This document shows, in pieces, positions 51,930-60,558 of a stretch of 64,000 nucleotides of DNA. The stretch comes from Ammoniphilus sp. CFH 90114. GTDB taxonomy: Bacteria > Bacillota > Bacilli > Aneurinibacillales > RAOX-1. Positions within the stretch are counted from its first letter, which is position 1. Each line of letters starts with the position of its first letter. A program made the position numbers and the translations under genes. The notes beneath the pieces were generated by a model that saw only the letters and a program-made list of their open reading frames with translations, had not been told where the DNA came from and made no database searches. The stretch covers positions 1-64,000 of the forward strand of contig NZ_SDLI01000006.1 of the NCBI RefSeq assembly GCF_004123195.1, in the 5' to 3' direction.

Positions 51930-53114
51930 TTAATCCTGGCCATATTGAATGGATAGGGCTTGCGCTGCTTTTTTTGCTTGGAGGCGAGCCGTTTCAACAT
52001 GGTTAGCTGCACTTAGCGCGACAGCCATTCTGCGGCCCACTTTGGTTTCTGGTTTACCGAAGATTCGAACTTGAGTGTCTGGAATCGCAAGTGCATCACT
52101 TATTCCGTTAATCTGAAAGGCTTTATGTTCTAATTCTGCTTTCAGGGTATAGGACGCTCCTGGGGACAGGAGTCTAATGGTCGGGATAGGAAGGCCTAAT
52201 ATCGCACGTACATGAAGGGCAAATTCAGATAGATCCTGAGTAATCATCGTGACCATGCCAGTGTCATGAGGGCGTGGCGAAACTTCGCTAAAGTAAACTT
52301 TATCTTTACCAATAAACAATTCGACACCAAATACTCCATAACCGTTTAGAGCATCTGTAACTAATTTAGCAATCCGTTCGGATTCCACAATTTGTTCTAC
52401 CGTCATCACATGAGGCTGCCAGGATTCAACATAGTCCCCGTCCTTTTGAATATGCCCTATAGGAGGACAGAAGACTGTGCCTGTTGCTGAACGAACAGTT
52501 AGTAACGTAATCTCAGAGTCGAAATGAATGAACTCTTCAATGATCACACGAGTGCTTTTTCCTCGGCTTCCTTCTATTGCGATGTTCCAAGATTGTTCAA
52601 CATCTTCTAGAGAGCGACAAACACTTTGCCCCTTCCCGGAAGAACTCATGATGGGTTTTATCACACAAGGGGTGCCTATTTTCTGGACAGCATCTCTTAA
52701 TTCATCCAGCGTATTGGCAAATTCATATCTTGCTGTGGGAAGTTGTAATTCTTCTGCAGCCAATCGTCGGATCCCCTCTCGGTCCATCGTCAATTGTGTA
52801 GCTCGTGCTGTAGGAACAACATTAAACCCTTCACCTTCCAATCTGACTAGTGCAGAAGTCGCGATAGCTTCAATTTCAGGGACGATGAAGTCTGGCATCT
52901 CTTGATGAACCAGGCGGTAGAGTTCTTCAGGATCAAGCATATCAATGACGTGGGAACGGTGAGCTACTTGCATCGCTGGGGCATTAGCATATCGGTCTAC
53001 TGCAATCGTTTCTATACCGAAACGCTGCGCTTCAATGATAACTTCTTTACCAAGTTCCCCCGAACCAAGGAGCATCATCTTTTTTGCTGTTGGGCTAAAC
53101 GGTGATCCGTACAT
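51930..53114 (-). CDS. purT: formate-dependent phosphoribosylglycinamide formyltransferase
   Basis: 394 residues of the ATP-grasp superfamily, Pur[63 protein letters not shown] and the C-terminal AL..A. It makes formylglycinamide ribonucleotide from GAR, formate and ATP, the folate-independent third step of purine synthesis. AGGAGG upstream. Preceded by a SigA promoter with PurBox-like sites. Confidence 0.97.
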   Translation of the reverse strand: MYGSPFSPTAKKMMLLGSGELGKEVIIEAQRFGIETIAVDRYANAPAMQVAHRSHVIDMLDPEELYRLVHQEMPDFIVPEIEAIATSALVRLEGEGFNVVPTARATQLTMDREGIRRLAAEELQLPTARYEFANTLDELRDAVQKIGTPCVIKPIMSSSGKGQSVCRSLEDVEQSWNIAIEGSRGKSTRVIIEEFIHFDSEITLLTVRSATGTVFCPPIGHIQKDGDYVESWQPHVMTVEQIVESERIAKLVTDALNGYGVFGVELFIGKDKVYFSEVSPRPHDTGMVTMITQDLSEFALHVRAILGLPIPTIRLLSPGASYTLKAELEHKAFQINGISDALAIPDTQVRIFGKPETKVGRRMAVALSAANHVETARLQAKKAAQALSIQYGQD

Positions 53115-53127
53115 ATAAACCTCCTAA

Positions 53128-53209
53128 ATACGAACGTTATTATTGATTTACTAAAAAATCGTTCGTTATCGACCTTTAAAGTATATATGAAGCATCAAGC
53201 ATTAGTCAA
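53128..53209 (-). promoter_or_regulatory. purT promoter with PurBox-like operators
   Basis: Minus strand TTGACT (53204-53209), 18 nt, TATACT (53180-53185). Downstream two inverted sites, CGAACG within ATAACGAACGAT (about 53157-53168) and its mirror ATACGAACGTT (53128-53138), match the PurR half-site core CGAAC, about 25 nt apart. Close to but wider than the B. subtilis spacing; PurR control is inferred. Confidence 0.6.
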
Positions 53210-53325
53210 TCGCCCTTCTAAAATGACCAAACAGAAAATAGACGATTATCCTAGGGCAAATGACGATTCGAGATAGTGCTTCTGTACATACCATATACAG
53301 AAACCAAGAGAGGGGCTGATTATTA

Positions 53326-53538
53326 ATGAGAATTGTCCATCCCATGAGAACCTGTGTAAGAGATGTTTACCATCATTGTGTAGTCGAGCATATTCATCCG
53401 AGTCAAACCATCTATCGTCATAACTATATTGTTCAACATCAGCATATGTTCCCACACACCGAAAGAAATGTAATGGGTCCAGTACACCAACAACATGTGG
53501 TAGCTCCAACTGCTCCTATTCAAAGACGGAATTGCTAA
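53326..53538 (+). CDS. cotD: CotD family spore coat protein
   Basis: 70 residues, His-rich, with VYHHCVVEHIHPSQTIYRH and YIVQHQHMFPHTERNV, the core of CotD-family inner coat proteins. GAGGGG upstream. Ends in an Arg/Cys tail. Mother-cell expression is expected. Confidence 0.88.
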   Translation: MRIVHPMRTCVRDVYHHCVVEHIHPSQTIYRHNYIVQHQHMFPHTERNVMGPVHQQHVVAPTAPIQRRNC

Positions 53539-53550
53539 AAAGAACAGCAA

Positions 53551-53578
53551 AAAGGGAATGCCTATGGGCATTCCCTAA
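53551..53578 (+). terminator. terminator of cotD
   Basis: AGGGAATGCC/GGCATTCCCT perfect stem with a 4-nt loop followed by AATTC; also ends minus-strand transcripts. Confidence 0.8.
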
Positions 53579-53593
53579 TTCATTCGCTATGTA

Positions 53594-53670
53594 TGGCGTC
53601 CCAGGAGAGATTCGAACTCCCGACACACGGCTTAGAAGGCCGTTGCTCTATCCTGCTGAGCTACTGGGAC
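53594..53670 (-). tRNA. tRNA-Arg (anticodon UCU)
   Basis: 77 nt including an encoded CCA. Acceptor GTCCCAG/CTGGGAC, D-stem GCTC/GAGC, anticodon stem ACGGC/GCCGT with loop CTTCTAA (UCU, decodes AGA), T-loop TTCGAAT. All arms close and no intron is present. Confidence 0.97.
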
Positions 53671-54020
53671 TAAGGTATATGATACTTGCTTAGAGCCCCG
53701 CTTATGCCGTATCACCAGTCTGTTTCTAGAACCCGCTCTCGCAGGTGGGTTTCCGCACAGTCTAGTTCGCTTTCCACTCGGTCGAGGCTTAGCGTCGTAA
53801 ACGAAATATTGGAATCCCGTAGTAACATTACGGTTCGAAACAAAGTTGGTGCTACGTACATTGCAGGTGAGTTTTATTTTACACGATCCCCTTCAGTGAG
53901 TCAACTTGCCACTTCTGTCTTTGCCTCCTTGGCAGAGTGTGCTCGGATTGCGAACCCATCGAATGAAATGGATTGTAAGTTTGGAAAATAAAACTTAAAT
54001 GAAGGAGGTCATAAACAATC
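53671..54020. other. 350-bp intergenic region, no gene
   Basis: Upstream of tRNA-Arg (minus) and of methionine gamma-lyase (plus). A plus-strand open frame covers it but has no ribosome site or protein-like composition. Hairpins include CCGTA/TACGG (53818-53833), AACCC/GGGTT (53739-53761) and distant arms GTTTTATTTT/AAAATAAAAC (53871-53880, 53984-53993). AAGGAGG precedes the 54021 start. No SAM riboswitch or T-box signature is seen. Confidence 0.5.
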
Positions 54021-55211
54021 ATGAAAGAAAAAGAGAAGAAATATGGATTAAATACACTAGCCATACACGCTGGATATGATAAGGATAAAGAAACAGGAGC
54101 TCTCGCTCTTCCCATCTATCAGACCTCAACCTTTGCTTTTTCTTCTGTAGAAGAAGGAGCGAACCGTTTTGCAGGTGTTGAATCCGGTTATATTTATTCT
54201 CGCTTGGGAAATCCTACGGTCGCCGTATTTGAAGAAAAAGTAGCTGCCTTGGAAAAAGCAGATGCTGGCCTCGCTTTTTCTTCTGGTATGGCAGCCGTAT
54301 CAGCCGTACTACTAGGACTTCTAAGGACAGGAGATCATATTTTATGCTCTAAGGGATTATATGGCTGTACCTTTGGATTGTTAAATTTATTAAAGGATCG
54401 TTTTGGAGTCGAGTATTCGCTATGCCGTATGGACGGAGAAGCCTCCCTGTTAGAAGCTTTACAGCCAAATACAAAAGTGATTTACGTAGAAACACCCATA
54501 AACCCTACTCTAGAACTCGTAGATCTGTCCATGATTTCTAAAATGGCCAAAGAGCGTGGTATCTTAACTGTAGTAGATAATACCTTTATGTCCCCTTACT
54601 TACAGAGGCCAATAGAGTTAGGTTGTGATATTGTCTTGCATAGCGCAACGAAGTATATAGGCGGTCATGGGGATGTGGTTGCCGGAGTTGTGGTGGGGCC
54701 TAAAGACATAATGGATAACCTGAGACTGACTACGCAGAAGGATATCGGCGGTATACTTGCCCCTTTTGACGCTTACCTGCTTGTACGTGGATTGAAGACA
54801 TTGGGGGTTCGAATGGATCGACACTGTTCTAATGCTCAAGAAGTCGCTGAATACCTTTCAAAACATAGTAAAGTAAACAAGGTTTATTACCCGGGCCTGC
54901 CTTCCTTTTCCCAGTATGACTTAGCTACCAGACAGATGGAAGGCTATGGTGGGGTTATCAGTTTCGAATTGAGCGGTGGTTTTGATGCCGGAGTGCGTAT
55001 GATGAATCAAGTTCAATTATGCAAGAGGGCGGTAAGTCTTGGAGATGTTGATACACTCATCCAACATCCTGCTTCCATGACTCATTCGGTAATACCTATC
55101 GATGAAAGGAAAGCTATGGGCATTACGGAGGGGTTAATTCGACTATCCGTGGGCATAGAAGATGTTTCTGATATTATCGATGATTTAGAGCAGGCTCTAT
55201 CAAAGGCATAA
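54021..55211 (+). CDS. megL: methionine gamma-lyase (Cys/Met metabolism PLP enzyme)
   Basis: 396 residues. PLP Lys in SATKYIGGHGDVVAG, YSRLGNPT, SSGMAAVS, the YGCTF motif carrying the Cys that distinguishes methionine gamma-lyases from cystathionine lyases, VDNTFMSPYLQRP and the C-terminal LIRLSVGIEDVSDIIDDL. Converts methionine to methanethiol, ammonia and 2-oxobutyrate. AAGGAGG at 54003 upstream. Monocistronic. Confidence 0.93.
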   Translation: MKEKEKKYGLNTLAIHAGYDKDKETGALALPIYQTSTFAFSSVEEGANRFAGVESGYIYSRLGNPTVAVFEEKVAALEKADAGLAFSSGMAAVSAVLLGLLRTGDHILCSKGLYGCTFGLLNLLKDRFGVEYSLCRMDGEASLLEALQPNTKVIYVETPINPTLELVDLSMISKMAKERGILTVVDNTFMSPYLQRPIELGCDIVLHSATKYIGGHGDVVAGVVVGPKDIMDNLRLTTQKDIGGILAPFDAYLLVRGLKTLGVRMDRHCSNAQEVAEYLSKHSKVNKVYYPGLPSFSQYDLATRQMEGYGGVISFELSGGFDAGVRMMNQVQLCKRAVSLGDVDTLIQHPASMTHSVIPIDERKAMGITEGLIRLSVGIEDVSDIIDDLEQALSKA

Positions 55212-55214
55212 CGT

Positions 55215-55245
55215 TTAAGGCCGATCAATTACGATCGGCCTTTAT
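55215..55245. terminator. bidirectional terminator
   Basis: AAGGCCGATC/GATCGGCCTT with a 6-nt loop and TTATG. The stop codon of the convergent ankyrin gene lies within it. Confidence 0.85.
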
Positions 55246-55614
55246 GTTGCATTCTTTTTCAATCTTCCTTAGATTAGCCTTATACGTTGCTGTATGAACT
55301 AAATGAGAGCTATCACCAGCCTTATCTTTCTCGGTCAGAATTTTTGCTCCTGAAAAAATGAGATCTTTTGCGATATCCATATAACCATTAAATATGGCTA
55401 GGGTTAAGGCAGTAGTCCCTCTTTGGTTTTCCTGATTAAAGTCTGCTCCTAGATTAATTAAGTGATTCACAAGTGTTCGATTATTTAATCTAGTTGCAAT
55501 CAATAAAGCCGTATCGCCCTTCGTGTTCCGCTGATTGATATTGGTACCCAAGTAGCCTATTAGATCTGCAATGTTATTTTTTCTCACCAATTCGATCAGA
55601 TGGTCCTCGCTCAT
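55225..55614 (-). CDS. ankyrin repeat protein
   Basis: 129 residues from MSEDHLIELVRKNN (GGGGAGGG at 9 nt; an upstream 18-residue extension of the frame is not used). Three ankyrin repeats are visible (INQRNTKGDTALLIATRLNN, FNQENQRGTTALTLAIFNGY, ILTEKDKAGDSSHLVHTA). A protein-interaction module, partner unknown. Confidence 0.82.
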   Translation of the reverse strand: MSEDHLIELVRKNNIADLIGYLGTNINQRNTKGDTALLIATRLNNRTLVNHLINLGADFNQENQRGTTALTLAIFNGYMDIAKDLIFSGAKILTEKDKAGDSSHLVHTATYKANLRKIEKECNIKADRN

Positions 55615-55686
55615 TTCAGTACCCTCCCCAATTACAATCTCTTGAGAGCATACGTAGTCTGATTTCAAGTTATTCCAGTCAATCTA

Positions 55687-57258
55687 CTAGTGAATTTGTT
55701 TGGCCATTTCCGTTAAAGTGACATAGTCTGTTTTTCCGCTTCCTAGCACGGGCACCGTCTCTATAAAGATCATTTTATAAGGGATGAGGATATTAGACTG
55801 CTTGATCGATCTCACATATTGAGCCAGTTCCTTTTCACTTGCTTGCTCGTAGGTGGTAAATAAGATGACTCGCTCCCCTCTTCGCTCGTCAGGTACACTT
55901 ACGGCGAAGAATTCTGGTCTTTTAAAGCAGGTTGCGGCTATTTGTTCGATATGATTGAGGGAAATCATTTCACCTGCAATTTTTGCAAAACGTTTTAGTC
56001 GAGCAAGAATCCTTACGAAACCATCGTCCTCTACTGATACCACATCACCGGTGTCATACCATTCCGGACGTGGAACAAAACCCGTATTATGAAGCAAGTA
56101 GCCCTTCATAAGGTTTGGCCCTTTAACGAGTAGTTTCCCGCCTTCTTTAATGCCCTCTACCGGTTCAATAAAATAGTCAACAAGGGGAAGAAGCTTCCCC
56201 ACCGTTCCTGCCTTTTGATAGTCGGGGGTGTTTAATGAAAGGATCGGAGAGGCCTCCGTGGTTCCGTAACCTTCTAAGATGTGGATCCCAAAACGACTTT
56301 GCCATTTTTCCTGTACTTGTGGTTTTAATCTTTCAGCCCCAGCAATGACATACCTTATTGTACGGAAATCATCATCGTGTGCATATTTTTCGTAACCTTC
56401 CAAAAATGTTGAAGTTCCAAAAAGTGCCGTTGCGGCTTTTGTTTTAACTAAACTAGGGATTTCTTTATAATGTAAAGGGCTTGGGAAAGAATAGCTGTAC
56501 ATTCCCGATATGATTGGGAGTAGGGTTCCAACTGTCAAACCAAAGCTATGAAACATGGGAAGAGGATTAAAGAACCTGTCCTCTGTATTTAACTCAATCA
56601 CATTGAGAGCTTGTGAGATATTAGCAAAGATATTGTCATGAGTCAGAATGACTCCTTTTGGCTTACTCTCGGAACCGGATGTAAATAAGATGACTTCATT
56701 GACAGTAGTAGACGCCATCCGCTTAAATTTGGAATCAATGAGTCCTTTAAATTTATTGAAGATGGTGAGGCTTTCTCTAACATCTTCAAGATAAACGATG
56801 GTAAAGGATTGTGCCAGTGAATCGACAAGTCCTTGCAAGTTGGCTTTCTCCAAGAATTTGCGTGAAGTCAGGATGGTTTTTAGGTCTGCGGCTTCTCCAC
56901 AGTCTTTTAAGCTATTCTCCCCCATGGTGAAGTTAAGGATTGCGGGTGTCTTTCCCAGACGGAATAAGGAAAATAAAGTAACGACATGGCCAATAGAGTT
57001 AGGAAGAAATACTCCAACCTTTTGTTGATCTTGAAGTAGAGTCTCAAGTTTGTTGCTCAGTACATATATTCCTAAAATTAAGTCTTTGTACCGAATGGCT
57101 TTTTCGATATCTTCTATGATGACTCGTTCATGACCGTACTTATCAGCGGCATGCACGAGGTCATGAAATAGATTTCTATTTCTTGCTGTTGTTTTTACAG
57201 CCAATTCTTCTAAGCTATAAACGGGTTCAACCCGGGAGGGAGTATTTAAACTTGTCAT
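55687..57258 (-). CDS. AMP-binding acyl-CoA/acyl-ACP synthetase
   Basis: About 523 residues from the ATG at 57258 (AAAAAGGTGAT upstream; an earlier Met is ten codons away). ANL superfamily: P-loop TSGSESKPKGVILTH, GYGTTEASPIL, YDTGDVVSVEDDGFVRILAR and the catalytic Lys of SGKTDYV. Activates a carboxylic acid with ATP, probably a fatty acid. Similar in size to acyl-ACP synthetases of the AasS type; substrate cannot be fixed. Confidence 0.9.
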   Translation of the reverse strand: MTSLNTPSRVEPVYSLEELAVKTTARNRNLFHDLVHAADKYGHERVIIEDIEKAIRYKDLILGIYVLSNKLETLLQDQQKVGVFLPNSIGHVVTLFSLFRLGKTPAILNFTMGENSLKDCGEAADLKTILTSRKFLEKANLQGLVDSLAQSFTIVYLEDVRESLTIFNKFKGLIDSKFKRMASTTVNEVILFTSGSESKPKGVILTHDNIFANISQALNVIELNTEDRFFNPLPMFHSFGLTVGTLLPIISGMYSYSFPSPLHYKEIPSLVKTKAATALFGTSTFLEGYEKYAHDDDFRTIRYVIAGAERLKPQVQEKWQSRFGIHILEGYGTTEASPILSLNTPDYQKAGTVGKLLPLVDYFIEPVEGIKEGGKLLVKGPNLMKGYLLHNTGFVPRPEWYDTGDVVSVEDDGFVRILARLKRFAKIAGEMISLNHIEQIAATCFKRPEFFAVSVPDERRGERVILFTTYEQASEKELAQYVRSIKQSNILIPYKMIFIETVPVLGSGKTDYVTLTEMAKQIH

Positions 57259-57448
57259 TTCATCACCTTTTTCTGCAACGATCGGCATTTATATCTATAG
57301 TATAGTGCTGAGAGCTTCTCCTTAATATAGAAGGGAAAACAAAAGTGGTGCGCGTACTTTTGCGGGGATGTCCGTTGTCGAACATATGGGGGAGCCAAGG
57401 CAAAATGGCTCCCTATTACACTAGAAGAAAAAATCTATGTATTCTTCT

Positions 57449-57706
57449 TTACTTTAATTTCTCCAGCAACTCCTTATAAGGTGTAAGGTCGATTCCCTTA
57501 GCTTGGAGCAGTTTAATGGCTCTCTCTTGCATATCTCCAGGAGAAGCAACGAGATAACCTTGAATGACAGCGTCCTTAGTCACTTGTCCTTCTGCCGCTT
57601 CTAATATTTTCTTTTCTATCCCTTTCTTTGCCATAGGTCGTACAAATACGGGGATAGGTTTTAATAACTCATCTAATAATTCTTTTGCGTCTTCTTGCCA
57701 TTCCAT
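57449..57706 (-). CDS. PCP-reductase-like small domain protein
   Basis: About 85 residues from MEWQEDAKELLDELL. Motif PIPVFVRPMAKKGIEKKILEAAEG resembles the PCP_red domain (C-terminal part of light-independent protochlorophyllide reductase ChlB), known also as a stand-alone protein in non-photosynthetic Firmicutes. No metal or Fe-S ligands are seen. Start at 57706 by a GGAAG Shine-Dalgarno; a longer frame begins at 57736. Confidence 0.75.
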   Translation of the reverse strand: MEWQEDAKELLDELLKPIPVFVRPMAKKGIEKKILEAAEGQVTKDAVIQGYLVASPGDMQERAIKLLQAKGIDLTPYKELLEKLK

Positions 57707-57777
57707 TGTTCCATCTTCCTTCCTATATTTTATCAATTATAAGCATTGACCATTATAACAAAATTATAGCGGCTACC

Positions 57778-57813
57778 ATAATGAATAAAAAACTAATTTT
57801 TTTTATTCATTAT
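57778..57813 (+). repeat. perfect 15-bp stem over a start codon
   Basis: ATAATGAATAAAAAA/TTTTTTATTCATTAT with a 6-nt loop; the ATG at 57781 lies within the left arm. Terminator-like in composition but placed at the start of a short hydrophobic frame. Confidence 0.6.
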
Positions 57814-57876
57814 ATAAATGTTTTTCTAGTAATGCCGATAATAATTTTAACTAAACGAATTGGTAGTTTAGGTTGA
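57781..57876 (+). CDS. short hydrophobic peptide, possible type I toxin-like
   Basis: 31 codons starting MNKKLIFFIHYINV, with one membrane-spanning stretch and a basic end (TKRIGSLG). The ATG is sequestered in the perfect hairpin above, and an intrinsic terminator follows 15 nt after the stop. No clear Shine-Dalgarno and no obvious promoter. The AT-rich context could produce such a frame by chance; low confidence. Confidence 0.3.
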   Translation: MNKKLIFFIHYINVFLVMPIIILTKRIGSLG

Positions 57877-57890
57877 GAGTTTTCAATCTA

Positions 57891-57918
57891 GGTCCCTTAA
57901 CGGGGACTATTTTTTTTG
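57891..57918 (+). terminator. plus-strand intrinsic terminator
   Basis: GTCCC-TTAAC-GGGGAC followed by TATTTTTTTT. It implies a plus-strand transcript in an otherwise minus-strand area. Confidence 0.8.
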
Positions 57919-57983
57919 CTTTTCCCAATTTACAACATAAATACGATAATAACAAGACAAACTCTGTAAGAACTAGACAAAAT

Positions 57984-58014
57984 GAAAAACCAGGTGACTA
58001 AACCGTACCTGGTT
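57984..58014 (-). terminator. terminator of coaA
   Basis: AACCAGGT/ACCTGGTT stem followed by UUUUCAUUUUG on the minus strand. Confidence 0.85.
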
Positions 58015-58021
58015 GCTTTAC

Positions 58022-58984
58022 TTATAGTTTGCGCAGTTTCACCTTGTTGATGGAATGATTGGCTCCCTTTTCCAAGATTAAATGTGCACGTTCACGTGTG
58101 GGCAAGATATTCTGTTGTAGATTAACCTCATTTATTTCTAACCAAATCTTTTTGGCTGTTTCGATGGCTTCTTCATCTGTCAATTGACTATAGCGGTGGA
58201 AATAGGATGCTGGGTTTTGGAATGCTGTATCTCGCAGCAACTGAAAACGCTCGACATACCATTTATAGATGTCCTCTACTAAAGCGTCAACGTAAATCGA
58301 AAAATCAAAGAAATCTGACACGAATACCCTTGGAATCTTTCGCTGGTTACGGGTGTTAGGCATTTGTAAGACATTAATTCCCTCCACAATGACAATGTCG
58401 GGTTTCTCCATAACCTTTACCTCTTCAGGCAAAATATCATAATATAAATGTGAGTATGTAGGTACAGTAACTTCTGGTCTACCCGACTTAATATCAGCCA
58501 TAAAACGTATCAGTCTTCGGATATCGTAGCTCTCCGGAAATCCCTTACGCTTCATCAGCCCGCGTTCTTCTAGAATCCGATTGGGATAGAGAAATCCGTC
58601 CGTTGTCACTAATTCCACCTTAGGGTGGTTCGGCCAGCGTGAAAGTAAAGCTTGTAAAATCCTTGCCGAAGTACTTTTTCCAACGGCCACACTTCCTGCT
58701 ATTCCAATAATATAAGGGACCTTTTCTGTTGTACTATTCAAGAACGTATTTGCTGCTAGATGAAGCTCCTGTGTGGTAGCCACATAAAGATTAAGTAAAC
58801 GAGATAGGGGTAGATAGATTTCGGATACTTCGTCAAGGGACACTTTTTCATTTAAGCCTTTTAAGGCTTCTAATTCTTCCTGAGTTAGGGGGAGCGGAAT
58901 AGAATCCCTTAAACTTGCCCACTCATTACGATTAAATGTTATATAAGGTGAATAATTCTCATCGTCAGACGGTTTTTCATACAT
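58022..58984 (-). CDS. coaA: type I pantothenate kinase
   Basis: 320 residues. P-loop [64 protein letters not shown] and YFHRYSQLT are typical CoaA. Phosphorylates pantothenate, the first step of coenzyme A synthesis. GGAGG before the start. Monocistronic. Confidence 0.97.
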   Translation of the reverse strand: MYEKPSDDENYSPYITFNRNEWASLRDSIPLPLTQEELEALKGLNEKVSLDEVSEIYLPLSRLLNLYVATTQELHLAANTFLNSTTEKVPYIIGIAGSVAVGKSTSARILQALLSRWPNHPKVELVTTDGFLYPNRILEERGLMKRKGFPESYDIRRLIRFMADIKSGRPEVTVPTYSHLYYDILPEEVKVMEKPDIVIVEGINVLQMPNTRNQRKIPRVFVSDFFDFSIYVDALVEDIYKWYVERFQLLRDTAFQNPASYFHRYSQLTDEEAIETAKKIWLEINEVNLQQNILPTRERAHLILEKGANHSINKVKLRKL

Positions 58985-59154
58985 GTTTTAAGGAACCTCC
59001 TTTGAACTACGCATGCACGAGCGATATTAATCATACAGACCATTATAGCAAATTCACCGTCTATGAGAACTTTTTATTTTTTATCCTACTTATTTCTCTA
59101 GATTTTTTGTTATATAATAATCACGAATTACGATTGAGACAGGAGAAGAACATA

Positions 59155-59376
59155 TTGAAAAGATATATCTTTCAACTGCTTGAAAGCGAGAATCCTGATT
59201 TTGAGGAAAGAGACCATGTCATTTATGCTGATACCCTTGAAGGAGCTATCGTATAATTCGAACGTAAACATGATCTTGAAGCGCCAGCTTATTGGGATGA
59301 ACCTGCTTTTGAAAAATTCATGGAAATTATTTTTAAGGATGACGTCGGCAAGATTCGATACCTCGTACAGTGGTAA
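59155..59376 (+). pseudogene. small protein gene broken by an in-frame TAA
   Basis: TTG start with AGGAGAAG opens MKRYIFQLLESENPDFEERD, read for 33 codons to TAA at 59254-59256. The same frame then continues without interruption as FERKHDLEAPAYWDEPAFEK..DDVGKIRYLVQW to TAA at 59374-59376, followed directly by a terminator. Both halves look like one acidic protein of about 72 residues. A CAA-to-TAA change would explain it; recoding or a sequencing error are alternatives. Confidence 0.55.
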
Positions 59377-59381
59377 AGTAA

Positions 59382-59426
59382 AAAAAGAGAGGGATATAGT
59401 TGTTTATCTATATCCCTCTCTTTTTT
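59382..59426. terminator. bidirectional terminator
   Basis: Near-perfect arms AAAAAGAGAGGGATATAG/CTATATCCCTCTCTTTTTT between convergent genes. Confidence 0.92.
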
Positions 59427-60283
59427 CATTTTGACTGGTTGGTCCATGTGAGGGCGACCGTTCCTTCCCCAGCGTGTACGCCAATGGTAGAGCTTACTTC
59501 GCCTACGAAAATTTCTAAATCGGGATATAGGGCTTGAAGTTCTTTTCTCCACTCTTCTGCCTTGGCTGGAACATTGCCATGCATAATCTGTATGCCTGTT
59601 ATCCTATTCTTCTGATAGGCTTCATCAAAGAGGTCAAGAATTCTGCGAATGGCTTTCTTTTCTGAGCGGACTTTCTCTACCATCTCGAATTCTCCTCGGG
59701 GATTAATTCGAATGATTGGTTTTATTTGTAGTAAATTGCCGAGAAGATACTGCGCTCCGGACATTCTTCCCCCTTTATAAAATTGATCTAAGTTACCAAT
59801 GAGTATGTAGTTTTGACTTTTGTCGGCCTCGTCGCGAAGGCGAGTAGAAATTTCTTTAACATCAAGGCCTTCCTTTTCAAGTTCCATCCCTTTATACAGA
59901 AGTGTTGTTATAGGATAGGACATAGACTTCGAGTCCACTCCTTCGAGAGGAAAGTCCGCCATTCGAGCTCCATGGACACTCCCCTGAAGCGTTCCACTCA
60001 GTTGGCTAGAAATATGAACGGCAATTCCTGTTTCATATTCTTCCTCTAACTTCTCGTAGAGCTCCATGAACCTACCGGGTGATGGTTGGGATGTTTTGGG
60101 GATTTGCTTAGAATTTCGAATTTTCTCGTATAGTTCATTGGCTGTAAGATCGACTCCATCTTCATACGTTTGGTCCCCAAATGAAATAGATAATGGCACG
60201 ATATAGACGTCAGGATGGTCCTTAAGTTCTTTTGTGATATAGGCTGTGCTGTCTGTTATCCAGGCGATTTTTTTCTTTAACAA
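59426..60283 (-). CDS. DegV family fatty-acid-binding protein
   Basis: 285 residues from TTG (GAGGTACT upstream). DegV/FakB motifs: WITDSTAYI, PLSISFGDQTYEDG, KTSQPSPG, HISSQLSGT and IGNLDQFYKGGRMSGAQ. Binds a fatty acid for phosphorylation by FakA in exogenous fatty-acid use. Which fatty acid is not visible. Confidence 0.93.
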   Translation of the reverse strand: MLKKKIAWITDSTAYITKELKDHPDVYIVPLSISFGDQTYEDGVDLTANELYEKIRNSKQIPKTSQPSPGRFMELYEKLEEEYETGIAVHISSQLSGTLQGSVHGARMADFPLEGVDSKSMSYPITTLLYKGMELEKEGLDVKEISTRLRDEADKSQNYILIGNLDQFYKGGRMSGAQYLLGNLLQIKPIIRINPRGEFEMVEKVRSEKKAIRRILDLFDEAYQKNRITGIQIMHGNVPAKAEEWRKELQALYPDLEIFVGEVSSTIGVHAGEGTVALTWTNQSK

Positions 60284-60371
60284 GGCTTGAGTACCTCTTC
60301 TCTATCTGTATTCATATTCCTAATTTGCGTTAGAATGGCTGTAATTATGAATGGGGAGGAGGGGCAGTTAA

Positions 60372-60541
60372 GGGGAATTTTTTCCGCTATTTTCATTTTG
60401 ATTGATTGATAAAACCGAGAAAATAAGGGGAAAAACTACCGTTAATCCCCTGAAAAGTCTCTATTTTTGGCTATTTTTCCCTTATTACGGCTCTATTCTT
60501 ATATTATTGTAAAATAGCGGAAATTTTTACTGCTATATTTT
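60372..60541. repeat. 170-bp fold-back (MITE-like) repeat
   Basis: Nested inverted repeats: outer GAATTTTTTCCGCTATTTT (60375-60393) with AAAATAGCGGAAATTTTT (60511-60528), inner AAATAAGGGGAAAAA (60421-60435) with TTTTTCCCTTATT (60474-60486). AT-rich, no gene. Terminal inverted arms with a folded centre resemble a miniature element or a large RNA hairpin. Flanking target duplication not evident. Confidence 0.65.
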
Positions 60542-60558
60542 AGACCCAGCCCCATGAA

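Noticed and set aside
53594-53670. tRNA as an integration site for a mobile element
   Set aside because: No integrase, no duplicated tRNA 3' end and ordinary genes on both sides.
53686-53991. 101-codon plus-strand frame upstream of methionine gamma-lyase
   Set aside because: No ribosome binding site, Ser/Arg-rich random-looking composition and hairpins within it.
54003-54021. SAM riboswitch or T-box leader for methionine gamma-lyase
   Set aside because: Neither the S-box core nor the T-box AGGGTGG-type sequence is found in the 350 bp upstream.
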